From a virus, in IMG/VR virus record IMGVR_UViG_3300020392_000032, positions 1 to 39,684 of that record: a stretch of 39,684 nucleotides of DNA. The stretch is one strand, 5' to 3'. Position numbers and translations under genes: made by a program. Under the pieces are notes generated by a model. It saw only the letters and a list, made by a program, of their open reading frames with translations. It searched no databases and was not told the origin of the DNA. Every line of letters starts with the position of its first letter. Position 1 is the stretch's first letter. Of this stretch, positions 9,401 to 21,500 are shown piece by piece.

Positions 9401-12400
9401 TTGATGTTGCAGAATAAGAATCTGATGGAGCAGGTCTTGATCTATCATAAGGATCAACTTGATATTTTTCTTCAGTTAAGTTAGGTGATCCTAAACCAGC
9501 ACCAACTTCAGGACGACCACTATCTCCAAATTTATGATTAGGTGCTTGAATTCTTACATATCCAATCTGCGGATCTTCACTATTTGTTATCAATTCAATT
9601 TTTGCATTTTCAAAAATAGAGAAGGAACCTGAAATCATTTCAATCTCAACAAGTTTGGGTATAATATCAATAGTTTGACTATCAAGATAATGGAAATGTC
9701 TAGTATCTGCCTTCAAACCATTTGCAGCAAACATAACATTTCTTGATCTCATAAATGGATCTGCTTCACTATCAATCTTGACACTTTCAACATAATCATA
9801 TTCTTTTGAAGGTCCAGTCAATACATTTGTAAAACTCTTCTCTATTTTTTGAGTTGTTGTAGTAGTTGTAGTTGTTCTTCTTTCTCTATGATTATATTCA
9901 AATTCACATAAATCTGTTTCTAATTCTATTTCACTTACACTAACATCCACATCAACCGATGTTTTATCTGATACTATATTAGTCTGCTCAATCCATTTAG
10001 CACCTGTTGATTCAACTCTAAAATTATCAATGTAAATTGTTCTTGACCAGTTATCAGAGGGTGGATCAAGTATAATTGCACCTGCAAACGCTACAACTTC
10101 AAATACATTAACATTTTCTACAAATGACGCTTGAGGTTGTTCAATCCAATCAATCTCTTCATAATCAAGTGTTATCAAATCACCTGTTTTTTTACAATTT
10201 GGATCAAGTAATTTTAAGTTTGAATTTAAATCTGCTGCATCTACATCAATTGCAGGGTCAACTCCCAATTCAGCATTTATTGACCAAAAATCAACAGCAC
10301 TTACAAGTTCACGGTTTACAATATCAACTTCACATCTTGATCCTCTTTCTGGATGAAAATTGATAAATGATCTATCTTTAAAATTATTAACAACAAAACC
10401 TGTCTTAAATCGATTCAATCCATCTTTATCTTTTACTTGGAAAGTTTTTGTATCTAATTCCAATGCACTTAATGAAGTCATTGTCTCAAGATTCTCAATT
10501 CTTTTTTCAAGTGCAGCAATGTCTCTCATGGTAAATCTGCGATTATCAAACATTCTTATGTTTGGTTGCTTGACAACATCATACAGATAAGGAGGCAGAG
10601 AAATTTGTGCAATCTCCATTGAGTTTCCAATTTCAACTGGTGGGGCAGGATTATCTGATGATTCACCTTTGACTAGTTTTACTTGTTCAAATTCATTAAT
10701 GACTAACTTATCGATACGTGGTAGATAATAATTATATCCTAATATAGAACTTTCATCTTGGGTTACAACGAAAGGATTAGTATCTTCAAAAGTTCTATTA
10801 TTGAATGAGAATGGAGAACCATTTGTACTTGTATTAAATTCAGCGACCCTTGGTCTAAAATCTAAAACATCAGTTGATCTTACTCTTGATATAAAAGGTA
10901 TATCTTTTGAAAATCTATCAGTAGTGTATGAATTTACACTGAATAAATCTCCTTTATTTGCTGCAGGTACTTTATATGAATCAAAAATTATAAGTAATCT
11001 TTTTGATGGAATGGCAGAATTTTTCTTTCTCTCTATTCTTGAATAATCACAATATTGTTGTTTATGTCCCTTATTCAATTCATAATTTTGAGTTCTATCA
11101 ACAAAATTACCATTTACTTTTTCTTGTAATACTGTTTCTATTGATGATTCTTTGAAAATAACATCCTCACCTTCAATAAATGTATTTGCATTTAAATTAA
11201 CAACTTTAACTTCTGCTGTACTTCTCTCAACAATTTGTGCTACAGCTCTACTATTTTTGCCTAATATTTGTTCACCAATAATACTGTTTGTATCTAATGA
11301 TAAACCTGATACAAATTTTAGAGTATCTAAAACTGGTTTAACAGCGTTTTTAGATTCATAAATTGCAATTATTTTATTAACATCTGGCACGTTAAGTGAA
11401 ATTTCTTGATCTTCTACTCTAGTTCCATAGGATGAATTTTGAGTTAATGCACCATTTGTTGATACACCTACAGTGCGTGTTATTTCAAGTTGATTACTTC
11501 TAGTATAATTTTTTGCTTTGCTGGTAATTCCTAATTTTTTTAAAGTTACATTTAAAGTTAGAGTGGAATTTCTTGTTAATCCATCAATTTTTAAATTAGC
11601 ACCACCATTAGTGATAGAAACTTGATCTGATGTTAAAGGTTCAATTGCTCCATTATTATAATGAATTGAATATTTTTCAGCATCAAATGGTTCAAAAAAT
11701 GCAGTTGTAACACCAGATTCACGACTAAGTGCTTTTTCTGTTATAATCTCTATCGATCCATTAGAGGAACTTTCTCCAGTAACTTGAGTACTGATAATAA
11801 GATTTGAATTAGATGTGTTTAAACTTGCGATATTGCGATGAGGAAGTCTTGTAAATAATCCAGAGTCTCTTAAATTTCTTACTTTTGGTACTCTCACTCT
11901 AAATGGACCTGTTGCTTTTCCTGATGCTAAAATAGTACCTTCACTAAAGTTGGGTACATCTGTAGTTGAAGTAACTTCAATATTTGTACCACCAATACCT
12001 ATTGTACTAACACGATGTAAAACTGGAAGTGTATCTCCAGGTGCAGCGTATGCTACAACAGTATCAGTATTAATTCCAGTACCTGCAAAATTACGATTAG
12101 GGATTGTACCTGAATTTAATGATATGCCTCCAGCATCAGCGATTTTATCAAAAGTGATATCATCAGTCGTTGAAAACTTTGATAGAACTGTATCATATAA
12201 TACAGTGTCGGCACTGAAGTCACTTACTAATCCAGAACCACCTGCTGCTTGAAATATGGATTTTATATCATTGATTTTATAATTTATAACTTCTTTAATA
12301 CTTGAAAGAGTTGCAGTTGATTTTTCATCGTAAATTATCTGCTCATTTTTTAGAAAAAGACCTGTAGTCTCAGATAATGCATACTCTCCAACACCAGTTC

Positions 12401-13925
12401 CTGCTGGATCTTCAGCAAGATAACCAATTGCACCGCTTGATAAACCTCTAATTCTTGTTCCCTTGACTAGTGTTGAATCAAAATTAGTAACTTTTAAGAT
12501 TGTATATGTTTGTATATCATAAAGATATAAGTCATATTGAGTTGATGCATTAACATAAGATGCATCTGATATATTAAAATTATAAACCCTTGCTTGACCT
12601 ACTTTAGCACCTTTAGCAGCGTTAGTTCCTTCCTTTCTTCTACTAAACAAATTAACAACATTAGTGATATCACCACCAATATTAATAAACGGAGTTCCCT
12701 GAACATTATTTACTTTAACTAAACTACCTATGTTGAAAGGAACAGATGCTGCAGAAACAGATTTTGTATCTCTTGGTTTTTCTATATCTAATACTGTGGT
12801 TGCAGGTAAATTAACATCAAATCCTTTAACGTACGCCCTTCCAGATGAGAGTTTAACACACATTAAATCTTCAGATGGTGTATTTCCTTGATCTGTTAAT
12901 CTATCCTCTGTGTAGAGTCCCTCAGAGTCCACTTCATCATTTAATGAATTTTGAAGATTTACAATGAAAGGTTCAACTGAGTAGTTTCCTGACTCATCAA
13001 ATGTTCTTTTTGCAAAATATTTCTTTAACTCAGAGTAAACAGTTTCATTTTGTAATTTCTTTGTCGTACCATCATCAACTCTGAATAATTCAACAAAATT
13101 AGTATCATTGAAATCATCAAGTGCTTTTTTTGCTAATCTAACACTAATTTTAAATCTATCAGCACCTGGTGCAGCAAAGTTTGTAAATCCTTTTGCATTA
13201 TCATATAATGAAGAATCTTCATTTGCATTTACAATCTCTTCAACTATATCTAAACCAATACGGAAAGATGGAGTATTATTATATGGATCTAAAACAATAA
13301 GTGATGTAGGAACATCTACGAATGTACCACGAATAAAATATACACCCTCAGATATACCAAATGCAGAACCAACAGCAGCAGCATTTTCAAGTGTAAGTGT
13401 TGCTATAGTCTCATTTTGATTGATTGTAGTATTTCCATAAGTTAAATTTTCCTCTAGTATTAAAACTTCACCGTCAGGGAAACCAACACTCTGCTTATCA
13501 TTTCCTGATGAACTATACTTAACAAATAATGTTATTTCTTCTACACCTTCATTCGGTGGTAAAACATAATTTTTTACAGTAGCTAATATACCAGAATTTT
13601 GACCTCTTACTCTAGTTCCTTTTCCATTATTATTATTAATTAATTCATCAAGATATACAGATACATCAATGCCAAGATGTGTTGAATTAATTTTTATAGA
13701 GAAGTAAGATGAATCATATGTAATGCCACCAGGTATGACCATCGAACCTTCTTTAAAAATATGTTTTCCAAAGGATTCAACTTGATTCTGTAAAATTGAT
13801 TGTAATCCAGATAATTCTCTTGCTTGAACAGGAGCACCTGGTTTAAATAAAATTTTATAAAAGTTTTTCGCCTTATCGAAGTCATCATAATAAGGACTTA
13901 TATTTAAATTTGTCTTTTGTGGCAT
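6441..13925 (-). CDS. Giant DUF4815-type baseplate/tail structural protein (gp9/gp10 position)
   Basis: This 2494-aa protein belongs to the family of very large cyanophage virion proteins carrying a DUF4815-like N-terminus. The signature FYKILFKPGAPVQARELSGL is at about residues 22-41, followed by LQNQVESFGKHIFKEGSMVI. It sits directly after gp8, where T4 encodes gp9 and gp10 (gp10 is 602 aa), so it is probably a baseplate-rim or fibre-anchoring protein. Visible features include a run of eight threonines near residue 1345, a proline run (PPPPP) near 1628, a GSGY-type module near 1900-1980, and a SEIVSYEIGSG...LTRGLFDT module near 2110-2175. The C-terminus has a conserved FPGFKNMDDLDGDGFGDKII block. 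The ATG follows the gp8 stop by 1 nt. The exact structural role is inferred. Confidence 0.82.
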   Translation of the reverse strand: MPQKTNLNISPYYDDFDKAKNFYKILFKPGAPVQARELSGLQSILQNQVESFGKHIFKEGSMVIPGGITYDSSYFSIKINSTHLGIDVSVYLDELINNNNGKGTRVRGQNSGILATVKNYVLPPNEGVEEITLFVKYSSSGNDKQSVGFPDGEVLILEENLTYGNTTINQNETIATLTLENAAAVGSAFGISEGVYFIRGTFVDVPTSLIVLDPYNNTPSFRIGLDIVEEIVNANEDSSLYDNAKGFTNFAAPGADRFKISVRLAKKALDDFNDTNFVELFRVDDGTTKKLQNETVYSELKKYFAKRTFDESGNYSVEPFIVNLQNSLNDEVDSEGLYTEDRLTDQGNTPSEDLMCVKLSSGRAYVKGFDVNLPATTVLDIEKPRDTKSVSAASVPFNIGSLVKVNNVQGTPFINIGGDITNVVNLFSRRKEGTNAAKGAKVGQARVYNFNISDASYVNASTQYDLYLYDIQTYTILKVTNFDSTLVKGTRIRGLSSGAIGYLAEDPAGTGVGEYALSETTGLFLKNEQIIYDEKSTATLSSIKEVINYKINDIKSIFQAAGGSGLVSDFSADTVLYDTVLSKFSTTDDITFDKIADAGGISLNSGTIPNRNFAGTGINTDTVVAYAAPGDTLPVLHRVSTIGIGGTNIEVTSTTDVPNFSEGTILASGKATGPFRVRVPKVRNLRDSGLFTRLPHRNIASLNTSNSNLIISTQVTGESSSNGSIEIITEKALSRESGVTTAFFEPFDAEKYSIHYNNGAIEPLTSDQVSITNGGANLKIDGLTRNSTLTLNVTLKKLGITSKAKNYTRSNQLEITRTVGVSTNGALTQNSSYGTRVEDQEISLNVPDVNKIIAIYESKNAVKPVLDTLKFVSGLSLDTNSIIGEQILGKNSRAVAQIVERSTAEVKVVNLNANTFIEGEDVIFKESSIETVLQEKVNGNFVDRTQNYELNKGHKQQYCDYSRIERKKNSAIPSKRLLIIFDSYKVPAANKGDLFSVNSYTTDRFSKDIPFISRVRSTDVLDFRPRVAEFNTSTNGSPFSFNNRTFEDTNPFVVTQDESSILGYNYYLPRIDKLVINEFEQVKLVKGESSDNPAPPVEIGNSMEIAQISLPPYLYDVVKQPNIRMFDNRRFTMRDIAALEKRIENLETMTSLSALELDTKTFQVKDKDGLNRFKTGFVVNNFKDRSFINFHPERGSRCEVDIVNRELVSAVDFWSINAELGVDPAIDVDAADLNSNLKLLDPNCKKTGDLITLDYEEIDWIEQPQASFVENVNVFEVVAFAGAIILDPPSDNWSRTIYIDNFRVESTGAKWIEQTNIVSDKTSVDVDVSVSEIELETDLCEFEYNHRERRTTTTTTTTQKIEKSFTNVLTGPSKEYDYVESVKIDSEADPFMRSRNVMFAANGLKADTRHFHYLDSQTIDIIPKLVEIEMISGSFSIFENAKIELITNSEDPQIGYVRIQAPNHKFGDSGRPEVGAGLGSPNLTEEKYQVDPYDRSRPAPSDSYSATSRLLNIDVTSLANNEDYFGYVVKGAIITGEKSGAQATVTNIDLISDNWGDLLGSFFFRNANAKPKPPNVFRTGTKTFRITAASEGTIPLPGSTALASDATGTFTGSGVIITQTTNTVGVRNPPPPPQRPNEITTIINTKKDTDTQFIEAPRRDPLAQTFTTDETGAFLTSFDVFFGAKDPNKKLFVELRTVELGTPTNLLVQDFAQVSLNPDQINVSNDASVATTIKFPSPIYLEPNREYALVFLSPSSDLYEMWCARMGEKSVKTTVLPNVDDVQIGKQYIGGSLFKSQNGTIWTASQYEDLTFKLRKASFVESGTVTFYNTPIKPGNGNTRQLPQNPLRSLPRKLRVPVTGADCTDGNFPIGRKVSQTDTSGTLVADQNVAITGIVEAQGGAVSGIEVIAKGSDYLFVNNSGANLNNMQTISKTGLGEGLQVDVTLTSDSTTGATGSGKIESLSVTSGSAGSGYVVGDIIDIDPTDNTYTKGSGVRAIVTSIVSPFTHLYLTDVQGEKFVQSTNRRLVEYGSNNDTPAKKSNASLSGDSTVTSPKFTGNVFEVTQFNHAHHSNNNKVRVTNIKPDTVKVQTTSLITPESTSVDVPDLAPFKSFNGITTESGIAIIGSEIVSYEIGSGKLTLTRGLFDTTIVSHQIGSDIQVYEASGVSLVGINTDFIVSSFDDTFDTYNLSVNMANVDSNRVEDQLLCFTNEKAFGGSNSAISQNQQYCSLSPQFNVITPGKSTRVQSSIRTVSGQSAGGNEASFVDKGFDATTLNETTFFDSPRLVASKINEAEYLTDIPKNKSLTLNINMSSTDSNLSPVLDVKNATFILGRNKIDNPIGVNDYATDGRTFQLSGDPHSSIFVSRPVTLENPATSLKVLVGASVLPESDFRVFYRLFSFDSSEVSQTYRAFPGFKNMDDLDGDGFGDKIIDPAQNDGRADSFVRKNSVNEFSEYQFSIDDLEPFDGFAIKIVMISTNECVNVRLKDFRAIALA

Positions 13926-13926
13926 T

Positions 13927-15540
13927 TTAGAACTCTAGTATAATTTTGATGTCCTCTTTTTGTCGAGTATTTCTAACAATTTCTGGTCTATTATCTAAGT
14001 AGATAACTTCACCCGACCCTTTATTTATCTCAGAATTGGATAACCCATCTGTAAATCTGGTTCCTAAGTTAATAACTCTAGATCCATCTATATTAGTAGT
14101 GATACCTGAGAAACCTCTACTAATACTTCCAGAAAATTGTGATTTTTTTCCATCTATTGGATTGGGTGTATCACCACTTGCTAATGATGCTGTTTCAAAT
14201 TGGTAAATTCTACCTGCTGTTGATATTCCAATATTATCAGTTTGGTCAAAAGTTGTTCTGTCAAAATTTAAGGTTCTATCCCTAAAATATTTCAAGACTT
14301 TTGTATCTTTATCAAAAGATGCAACATATGCAGTTGAAATTCTACCTTTATTTGGATTACTATTAATTTTAAGTAATTGTGTAATTTCTTCACCAACAAT
14401 AGGTGTACCACTAACTGACTCAAATTTTACTGCTTGTAATGATGAAAATGTGCTTTCAGTATATACTTCTGAGGTGCCTTCTTTAGTTGGATTTTTAACA
14501 ATTCCAACTTGTGCAAATTTAGTATCAGTAGGAAAATCTTTTGTGGTATCATCAAATCGAGCATAAACAATGACTTTATCAGTTCCTAATTCTGTGTAAA
14601 TATCACTTCCATGTCCCAATCCTGGTGGTATGATTGGGATTAATTTTGCTTTTTGTGCAGCAGTTTGATTAATATCATCAATATTTCCCAAATCAACTAA
14701 TCCATAAGAATATCCTTTTCCACCTGCACTTACTCTTACATCTGTTATTTTTCCACCTTGAACATCAACTCTTGCTTTTGCACCAGTTCCATCGCCTACG
14801 ATATCACATTCTTGACCTATACCTTCAGTATAACCCTCTCCTGCCTTTTCAATATATACATGTTTTATTTGATTTGAATTAACGCTTGAATCACCATTTT
14901 CTCTCACTGATCTTATTTGAGCATCTGTTGATGTTAACCAATCATTAGGTACTGTTATAAATTCAGTTGAATCAAATTTTATTATGTCACTAGGTGAAAC
15001 TGTGAATAAGTACTTCCAAATAAATCCATCATCACCTGCCTTTGATGGTTCTAAGTCAGTAAATGTAGGTTCATGCTCAGATGCATTTCCTTTTGGATTA
15101 GAACCTGTTGAACCATTATCAATACAAACATAAACTTTGAAATCTGAGTTCAACACATAATAATTTGCATCATATAATCTATTAGCAGATGTTAATGGAC
15201 TAGGATTTTCTACACTATAATCATCTCTATAAATTTCATATTGATTACCTGAAACCCAATCAACTCTTCTTATTAATCTACGGATATTTGCAGATGATAC
15301 CTTCTTACCATACATCATTGTATCTTGAGTATGTGACCGATATGAAAAACTATCAATTGGTGCAGGGGTGTTGGTATCCCAAGACTCAGATCTACCAAAA
15401 CCAACAAGAGCATTATCTGGTGGTCCTCCAGGATTTGATAAACCTACGAAAACGTAGTATGAATTAGAAGTATTTTCTACCGATTCTACAAAATTATTTG
15501 CATTTAATATTCTAAATTGATCAGTAACAATCGCTGGCAT
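13927..15540 (-). CDS. 8: Baseplate wedge protein gp8-like
   Basis: This 537-aa protein corresponds to the T4 baseplate wedge subunit gp8 (334 aa) by position, between the gp7-position gene and the gp10-like gene. It also matches by the family opening MPAIVTDQFRILNANNFVES with YYVFVGLSNP just after, typical of cyanophage gp8. The conserved core includes DDGFIWKYLFTVSPSDIIKF (about residues 171-190) and a late conserved C-terminus, GEVIYLDNRPEIVRN. The extra length includes a GSGY-type segment (EKAGEGYTEGIG ... VSAGGKGYSYGLVDLG, about residues 233-283), a repeat shared with other virion proteins here. A T4-like late promoter lies 20 nt upstream of the start. It ends 1 nt before the next ATG. 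Confidence 0.87.
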   Translation of the reverse strand: MPAIVTDQFRILNANNFVESVENTSNSYYVFVGLSNPGGPPDNALVGFGRSESWDTNTPAPIDSFSYRSHTQDTMMYGKKVSSANIRRLIRRVDWVSGNQYEIYRDDYSVENPSPLTSANRLYDANYYVLNSDFKVYVCIDNGSTGSNPKGNASEHEPTFTDLEPSKAGDDGFIWKYLFTVSPSDIIKFDSTEFITVPNDWLTSTDAQIRSVRENGDSSVNSNQIKHVYIEKAGEGYTEGIGQECDIVGDGTGAKARVDVQGGKITDVRVSAGGKGYSYGLVDLGNIDDINQTAAQKAKLIPIIPPGLGHGSDIYTELGTDKVIVYARFDDTTKDFPTDTKFAQVGIVKNPTKEGTSEVYTESTFSSLQAVKFESVSGTPIVGEEITQLLKINSNPNKGRISTAYVASFDKDTKVLKYFRDRTLNFDRTTFDQTDNIGISTAGRIYQFETASLASGDTPNPIDGKKSQFSGSISRGFSGITTNIDGSRVINLGTRFTDGLSNSEINKGSGEVIYLDNRPEIVRNTRQKEDIKIILEF

Positions 15541-15560
15541 TGTATCTAAACTTTTCTTTT

Positions 15561-15568
15561 TATTTATA
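15561..15568 (-). promoter_or_regulatory. T4-type late promoter (TATAAATA) upstream of gp8
   Basis: An exact TATAAATA on the minus strand lies in the 40-nt gap between the stop of the giant gene (15581) and the gp8 start (15540), 20 nt from the ATG. It fits a late gp55/gp33-dependent promoter and would start the gp8 to 70-aa-gene unit. Confidence 0.75.
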
Positions 15569-15580
15569 GTGGTTTGCTAA

Positions 15581-18500
15581 TCAAGCTAATTTGGCACTAA
15601 TTGAACCACTTGATCTATGACCTGTATGACCAAAAGCATCATAACTCTTTCTTTGAATAGTTGGGAATGTAGATAAACCAGATGTGCTTAATTCACCTAG
15701 TGTCTTACCCCTTACCTCAAGTGATAAAGGATTAGATCTTGTTAGATTATTACCATATAATCTACCCCAACTTATAGTTCCAAGAGGTATCGCAGTACCG
15801 TTATTACCATCATAGAATCCAGTTGTATCGATTCCACTAATTGATGTATTACTATCTGTATGAATGTTTGCAGTGAATTCACCATTATCACCTGTGTTAT
15901 CCACATTTTTAACTATGTAAATGTTATCAACAAATTGAGTTCCAATTCCAACTTTACCACTTGCATTTGTAGTAACCACAGATGTTGCACCACTACCAAC
16001 ACTAGTGCCAGTCACTAATACAGGATAGTCATTTCTTAAAGTACCTCCACGACCAGTATTTGTTGTCAATTTACCTTCAGCATCACGAAGAACAGCACGG
16101 TAGAAGAATTTAAGTGCTCTACCTCCTCCTCCTCTGCTTACATTCTTAATACCTGTGATAATACCAACAAATCCCTCCACATTTGAAATACGAGTCACTT
16201 TTTCAGTTTCAAATTTGGGTAATTCAATTATCGCACTAGGTGCAACATTATATCCTGAACCACCATCTGTGATATTAAATCCTGATAATTTACCATCAGT
16301 AAACGTTACTGTTGCTGTTGCGGTGCTTGCACCAACGTTGATATCCGTCGTTCCTGCACCTATAGGTTTTGTAATGATCAAAGGCACTGTACCATTTTCA
16401 TAACCAGAACCTTCATTTGTAATTATAATATTATTAACAGAACCTGAATTTATTGATAGACTGACTGTAGCACCCTCTTTTACATCTCCCGATGTAATTA
16501 ATGCATCAACCTCATCTACAGTAAATGAGTTATATCCTGCTCCTCCTTTTGCTGGTTCCTCATAGAAGAATGAAGTTGCATCATCTACAAAAATACCATC
16601 ATTATCACCAGTTCCTGATATGTCTGTGATCGGTAGATTTCCAATAATCTTTGCGGTAGGATAAATTTGAGGTTCAATAATCGATCTTGTTTTTGGAATA
16701 CTCACACCACTTAATTTTAAATCAGTTTTTTGTTTTGACCATTTAACAGGTTTAAAGTTCTTTTCATCTATTCCTCTTCCCCGATAAACATCAGTTTCAA
16801 CTCTATCAGCATTTACAATCTCTTTAACAAATCTTGAAGAAGACTGGGAAGTAGTGATTCCTAATGAATCATTTTTAAATATACGTAATGAGTCTCCTAT
16901 TTTAACAGTTTCCTGAACATCTTGAATATCAACATCTACACCCTCCTGTCCTTTATAGAAGAATATATCAACTTTATCCTCTACATCAGGTGCCTCAGTA
17001 AACGTGAATGTTGAACCACCCTCAAACTGATATGCCTGTTTTGGTGTTTGTAAAACACCATTGACGAAAATTAACAGAACTGCATCTAAATCAATCTGCT
17101 CAGATACGGTGTTATTTGGATCTATTTCAAAACTTAAGAGTTCTCCATTAAAGAATAGTGGGAATCTTAGTCTTGATCCATTTTGAAGTATTTGTATACT
17201 ATCAATATAATCTATTTCTCCAAATTGCCAACCAGAGAACTTATCATTAAATATCTCCAATACTTCTAATTCAAATTCTTGAACTGGTTTAGAGAACCCA
17301 AGAGCAGTTACTAATCCAACAGGTCTAAATTTATCACCTTTTTTAAATGAGTGTCCACTTCTTGCTATATTAAAGTTGTTTATTTCAAATAAAGTTGATC
17401 CAATACCAACAGATGTTTTCGCTGCACTAACTTCAACATTTAATAATAATTGAGTGCCTGTTTCAGTAGTTTCACCAATGCCTAATCTCGATATACCCTC
17501 AACTTTTAAATTTTCATATGTGGGTTCAGGTATGTTAATTTGAGGATTAATATATCCAGTTCCACCTGATACAATATTGAATGCCAATGTTCCACCAGCA
17601 CCAACTGTTGCAGTAATATTTGCACCATTTCCTCCACCTCCACCAGCACCAACATTTACGGTGATTGTATCAGTGGTAACTGCGGTAATTGTTAAAAATA
17701 CATTATTGGCAGGATCTGTAGCACGAGGATATGGATGATTACCAAAATGATTATCTTTATCACATGTAAAGACTAACGAGTTAGTTGCAATTTTTATTTT
17801 ATTACTTGTACTTAATCCATGTGATGCTATTGTTAGTATTAGATTACCAGTCGCAGAATCATAAATTGCATCTGTCGGTGTAAATGTTGAACCACTACCC
17901 TGAACACTTATTGAATTTGATGATGAACTAACAAACTTATGCAAGAAATTAATATCCTCTACATTTATCGCAACTGGATCTCTATATCCAGAACCAAATG
18001 TTAAGTCCTCATAAAATTCAAATGCATTTCCACCACCCTCATATATGTGAGGTATTGTTCCTGGTCCTGCTTGAACTTCAAAACTTCTCTCAGATACAAT
18101 TCCAACTAAGAATAATCCTCTTTCATGATCTTGGAATATGGTAGTAGTTACACCAGCATGTTGAGTTGCACAACTAAATTCGAGATCTTTTAAATGAACA
18201 GTTTTAGGTCTATTTAAAGAGAATCCATGTACTTTATTAGTTGTTACAGTGATTATACCTGATTGATTATCATAAACAGCTGTTTGAATTCCTAAACTTA
18301 CACCAGATGATGTACCGATACCTACAACACTAGTAATAGCACCACTTGAATTGGTAAATGGTTGTACCTTTGCTCCAAGTAATGGTGCATATCCTAAACC
18401 AGTTGTTGATCCAAGAGAAACTATAACACCACCTCTCGGCACTTGATTTTGATTAATGTCAAACTCTGATACAATAGGTTGACCATTTGCCGATGTTATT

Positions 18501-21500
18501 CCTGTAAATTCTATAGTTGAGATACCTGCAATCGTATCAGCGGTAATTTTATAATTATTACCAGCATTATTATTTGTAAAGGGTGTTTGGAATACTCCAT
18601 TGATAAAAACAATACCATTTCCAATCTGTATACCAGATGAAGTATTTGCTCCTCCAACTTTTAAAGAATATGTTTTACCAATCCCTGTAAAATTATCAGA
18701 TATATCATCAAATAACATATTTGTTGTATAATCTTGTCTGGTAAATGTTCTACCACTAAAACTTGCTTTAACAAATGGAAGTTCAGTATCTGTTTTTCTA
18801 TTTCTTGAATTTCCTTTAGGTGGTTCTATAAAATGAACATCACTATCAACAATATTAAATGATCCCCTATGAATCCTTGCCACCGTATTGTTAACATGAG
18901 ATGTTGCAGCAATACCCAGAACACCTCTCTCTACTTTAACTGTAGGGTGTATTGATATACCTAATGATATATTAAGTGAATCATCTATTACTCCAGAACC
19001 ATCACTCGTGCTTGTAAACCCGACTTCTTCAACCTTCATGAATTCATCATCAAGTTTTAATATATCTGTGGTTAGAATCGAACTTATACCAGTTAACACA
19101 AATCTTGTTTTCTTATCATCAATTCCACCAGACATATTTAATGTATGAGTTATTGATGTAAATGTTATAGGTTGTTGAACAACACCATCTAAACCAATAA
19201 TAGTTTTTGTAAGTGGTTTAGTCATTGTTAACTTATGAGCATTTCCAGCACCATTTCCTGTAAATGTGATAGCAGTTCCAGCAGAAATATCACTCTTTCT
19301 TGCAAATAATTGGAATTGATTCTCATCCTTTATTTTTACAAACACTGATGATGGTAATATAGTTGTACTTAATCCTGACGGAAGAGTTTTTTGACCAATA
19401 GAAACTGGAGTTGCAGCAACACCTACAAATGTGGAATCTGGAGTATATGTTAATTCTTCATTCGTGTTAAAGAAGTGATTAGGAATGGTAAAGAAACCAG
19501 TTGATTTCTCTAATCCAACTCCATCTGGGTTGAATGTTTTTGAATAAATTGGTGCACCTTCATGTTTTAGTGCAAATTTTCTCTTATTCGCTCTTTTTCC
19601 TTCTAATGCATCAAAAGTAGATAATACTAAACCTATATTATTTGTGCCATAAGATAAATTAGGTGTATTATTATCAAAATCATTTGCAGTGTTTAATATT
19701 TGATTAAATGATTGAACTTCAATGATTGATGTGAAATTAGAGTCTGGATAGAATTTTAAATCAATATTATCACCATTAAATTCACCTCCAAACGTACCAA
19801 TACCACTTGTTGAACCAGCAGATACAAACGGATACTGAACTGTTAATATATCACTTGCATCACGTATAGTAACTACCTGATGAACTGCAGATGTTTCACC
19901 ACAAGAAACCCTTACCACTGATTTAACAGTGCTATCATTCAATTTATTAATAGTTGAATAAACAATTGGTGAAGAAGTGCCTGAATTATATCCAGATTCA
20001 AGTCTTCCACTTCTCTCTGATCCTGCAGGTTGACCAGATGCTAAAAATCTATGAACACCAGTGCTTGTAGTAGTTGTACCAAGACCAACAATATTAGCGT
20101 TTATATCTAAAATAGAAGATGTATCATTCTGTATTTGTAATTTAATTAAATCATTCTCAAATTTTGCTGTTAAAATACCTACATTATTTGTACTTAAACC
20201 AAATTGTTTATCTACAAATATCTCTGATGTTGTAACATCTGTACCATCAAAATCTAATACTATTTCGTTATAATTTATTTCCTTAGATATACTATCTTGA
20301 ACAAAGATCTTTGCGTATAATGCGTTAAAGTTTGTTTTTGGATATTCTACTATTGTTTTTGTTGCTGAAATATTAACATCGGTGCTAACACCTGTAATAC
20401 TGATATTTCCAATTAAATTAGTTCCTATTCCAAGTATATTATTATTATAATTTGTTTTTAATATTTTTATATCATGATCCTTAGTAAACTCATTAGTAGG
20501 ATCAAATAGTAAATTTCTAACTCCTGCATCAGTCTTTTCACTATCAAATAAACCTAATCTTAAATTTCCATCAATACTATCAAGACCTATACCAGCTGAA
20601 TCAGTTGTTTTTTCTGCTATAAAAATATCATTCTCAGATGTATAAACGATTAGTTCACTTAATTGAGTATCAAAAGTATCAGGATCAACTACTTGTATTA
20701 AGTATGTTTGATATAATGAAGTTATCTCATCGATTATACTGGTATTTGCAGAAAATCCAACACTAGAGAATTGATCACTTATATCATCATGAATTAAAAC
20801 TCTATTTGTTAAACATCTACTGAAATCAGTTAATTTAGTATTTTTGAGAATTAAACTTTTTGTTTTAGATTCAATTCTATCAAAATCAACAACTGTATCA
20901 AAATTATTAATAGCATCTACTCTTTCAGGATCATTTAAAATATCTAACACTATCACTGAATCTGAATTTGCTGTATTAATACCTGATTTGATATTCCTTT
21001 GAATAGATGTGTCAGCAAAGTTCTTTAATCCAGCAGGATGTACAAGACTGTTGACAGTGTTAACAAATTTATCCCAAACAATTGGACTTCTAACAGTATA
21101 TGATAAATTTTGATAATAATTATTATCTGGAAGGACCTGCGTATCTAAATTTAATTTACCTATATCATCAATCCATCCATATTCTTGGCGAGAAGAGTAA
21201 TCTATTTTAAATAAAGCTCTCTTGTCGTTGTATTTGACTATCTCTGCAGATACATTTGTTGTTTTTCCAACAATTCTATCTCCAGTTTTTACTTGAGTAA
21301 CACCGTCTAATTTTATATAATCATCTCTAATCTCAACTATTACTAAATCACTGTTTTCACCATTAACTATTATTTCTTCATTTAATTGGAATTGTCCTCT
21401 TGTTTGTATTGGTATTATGTCTGGATAGTTATTTTTGTTAATTATTGATGCATAACCAGATTGAAAAGTTTTAGCAATACCAGGATTTGTAGTCAACCCT

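Noticed and set aside
9058-13419. Plus-strand open frames within the DUF4815 gene (for example 9058-9303, 11950-12252, 13108-13419)
   Set aside because: They are out-of-phase shadows of the Thr/Ser/Asn-rich minus-strand gene. They have no ribosome-binding sites, no recognisable protein pattern and no gap in the true gene.
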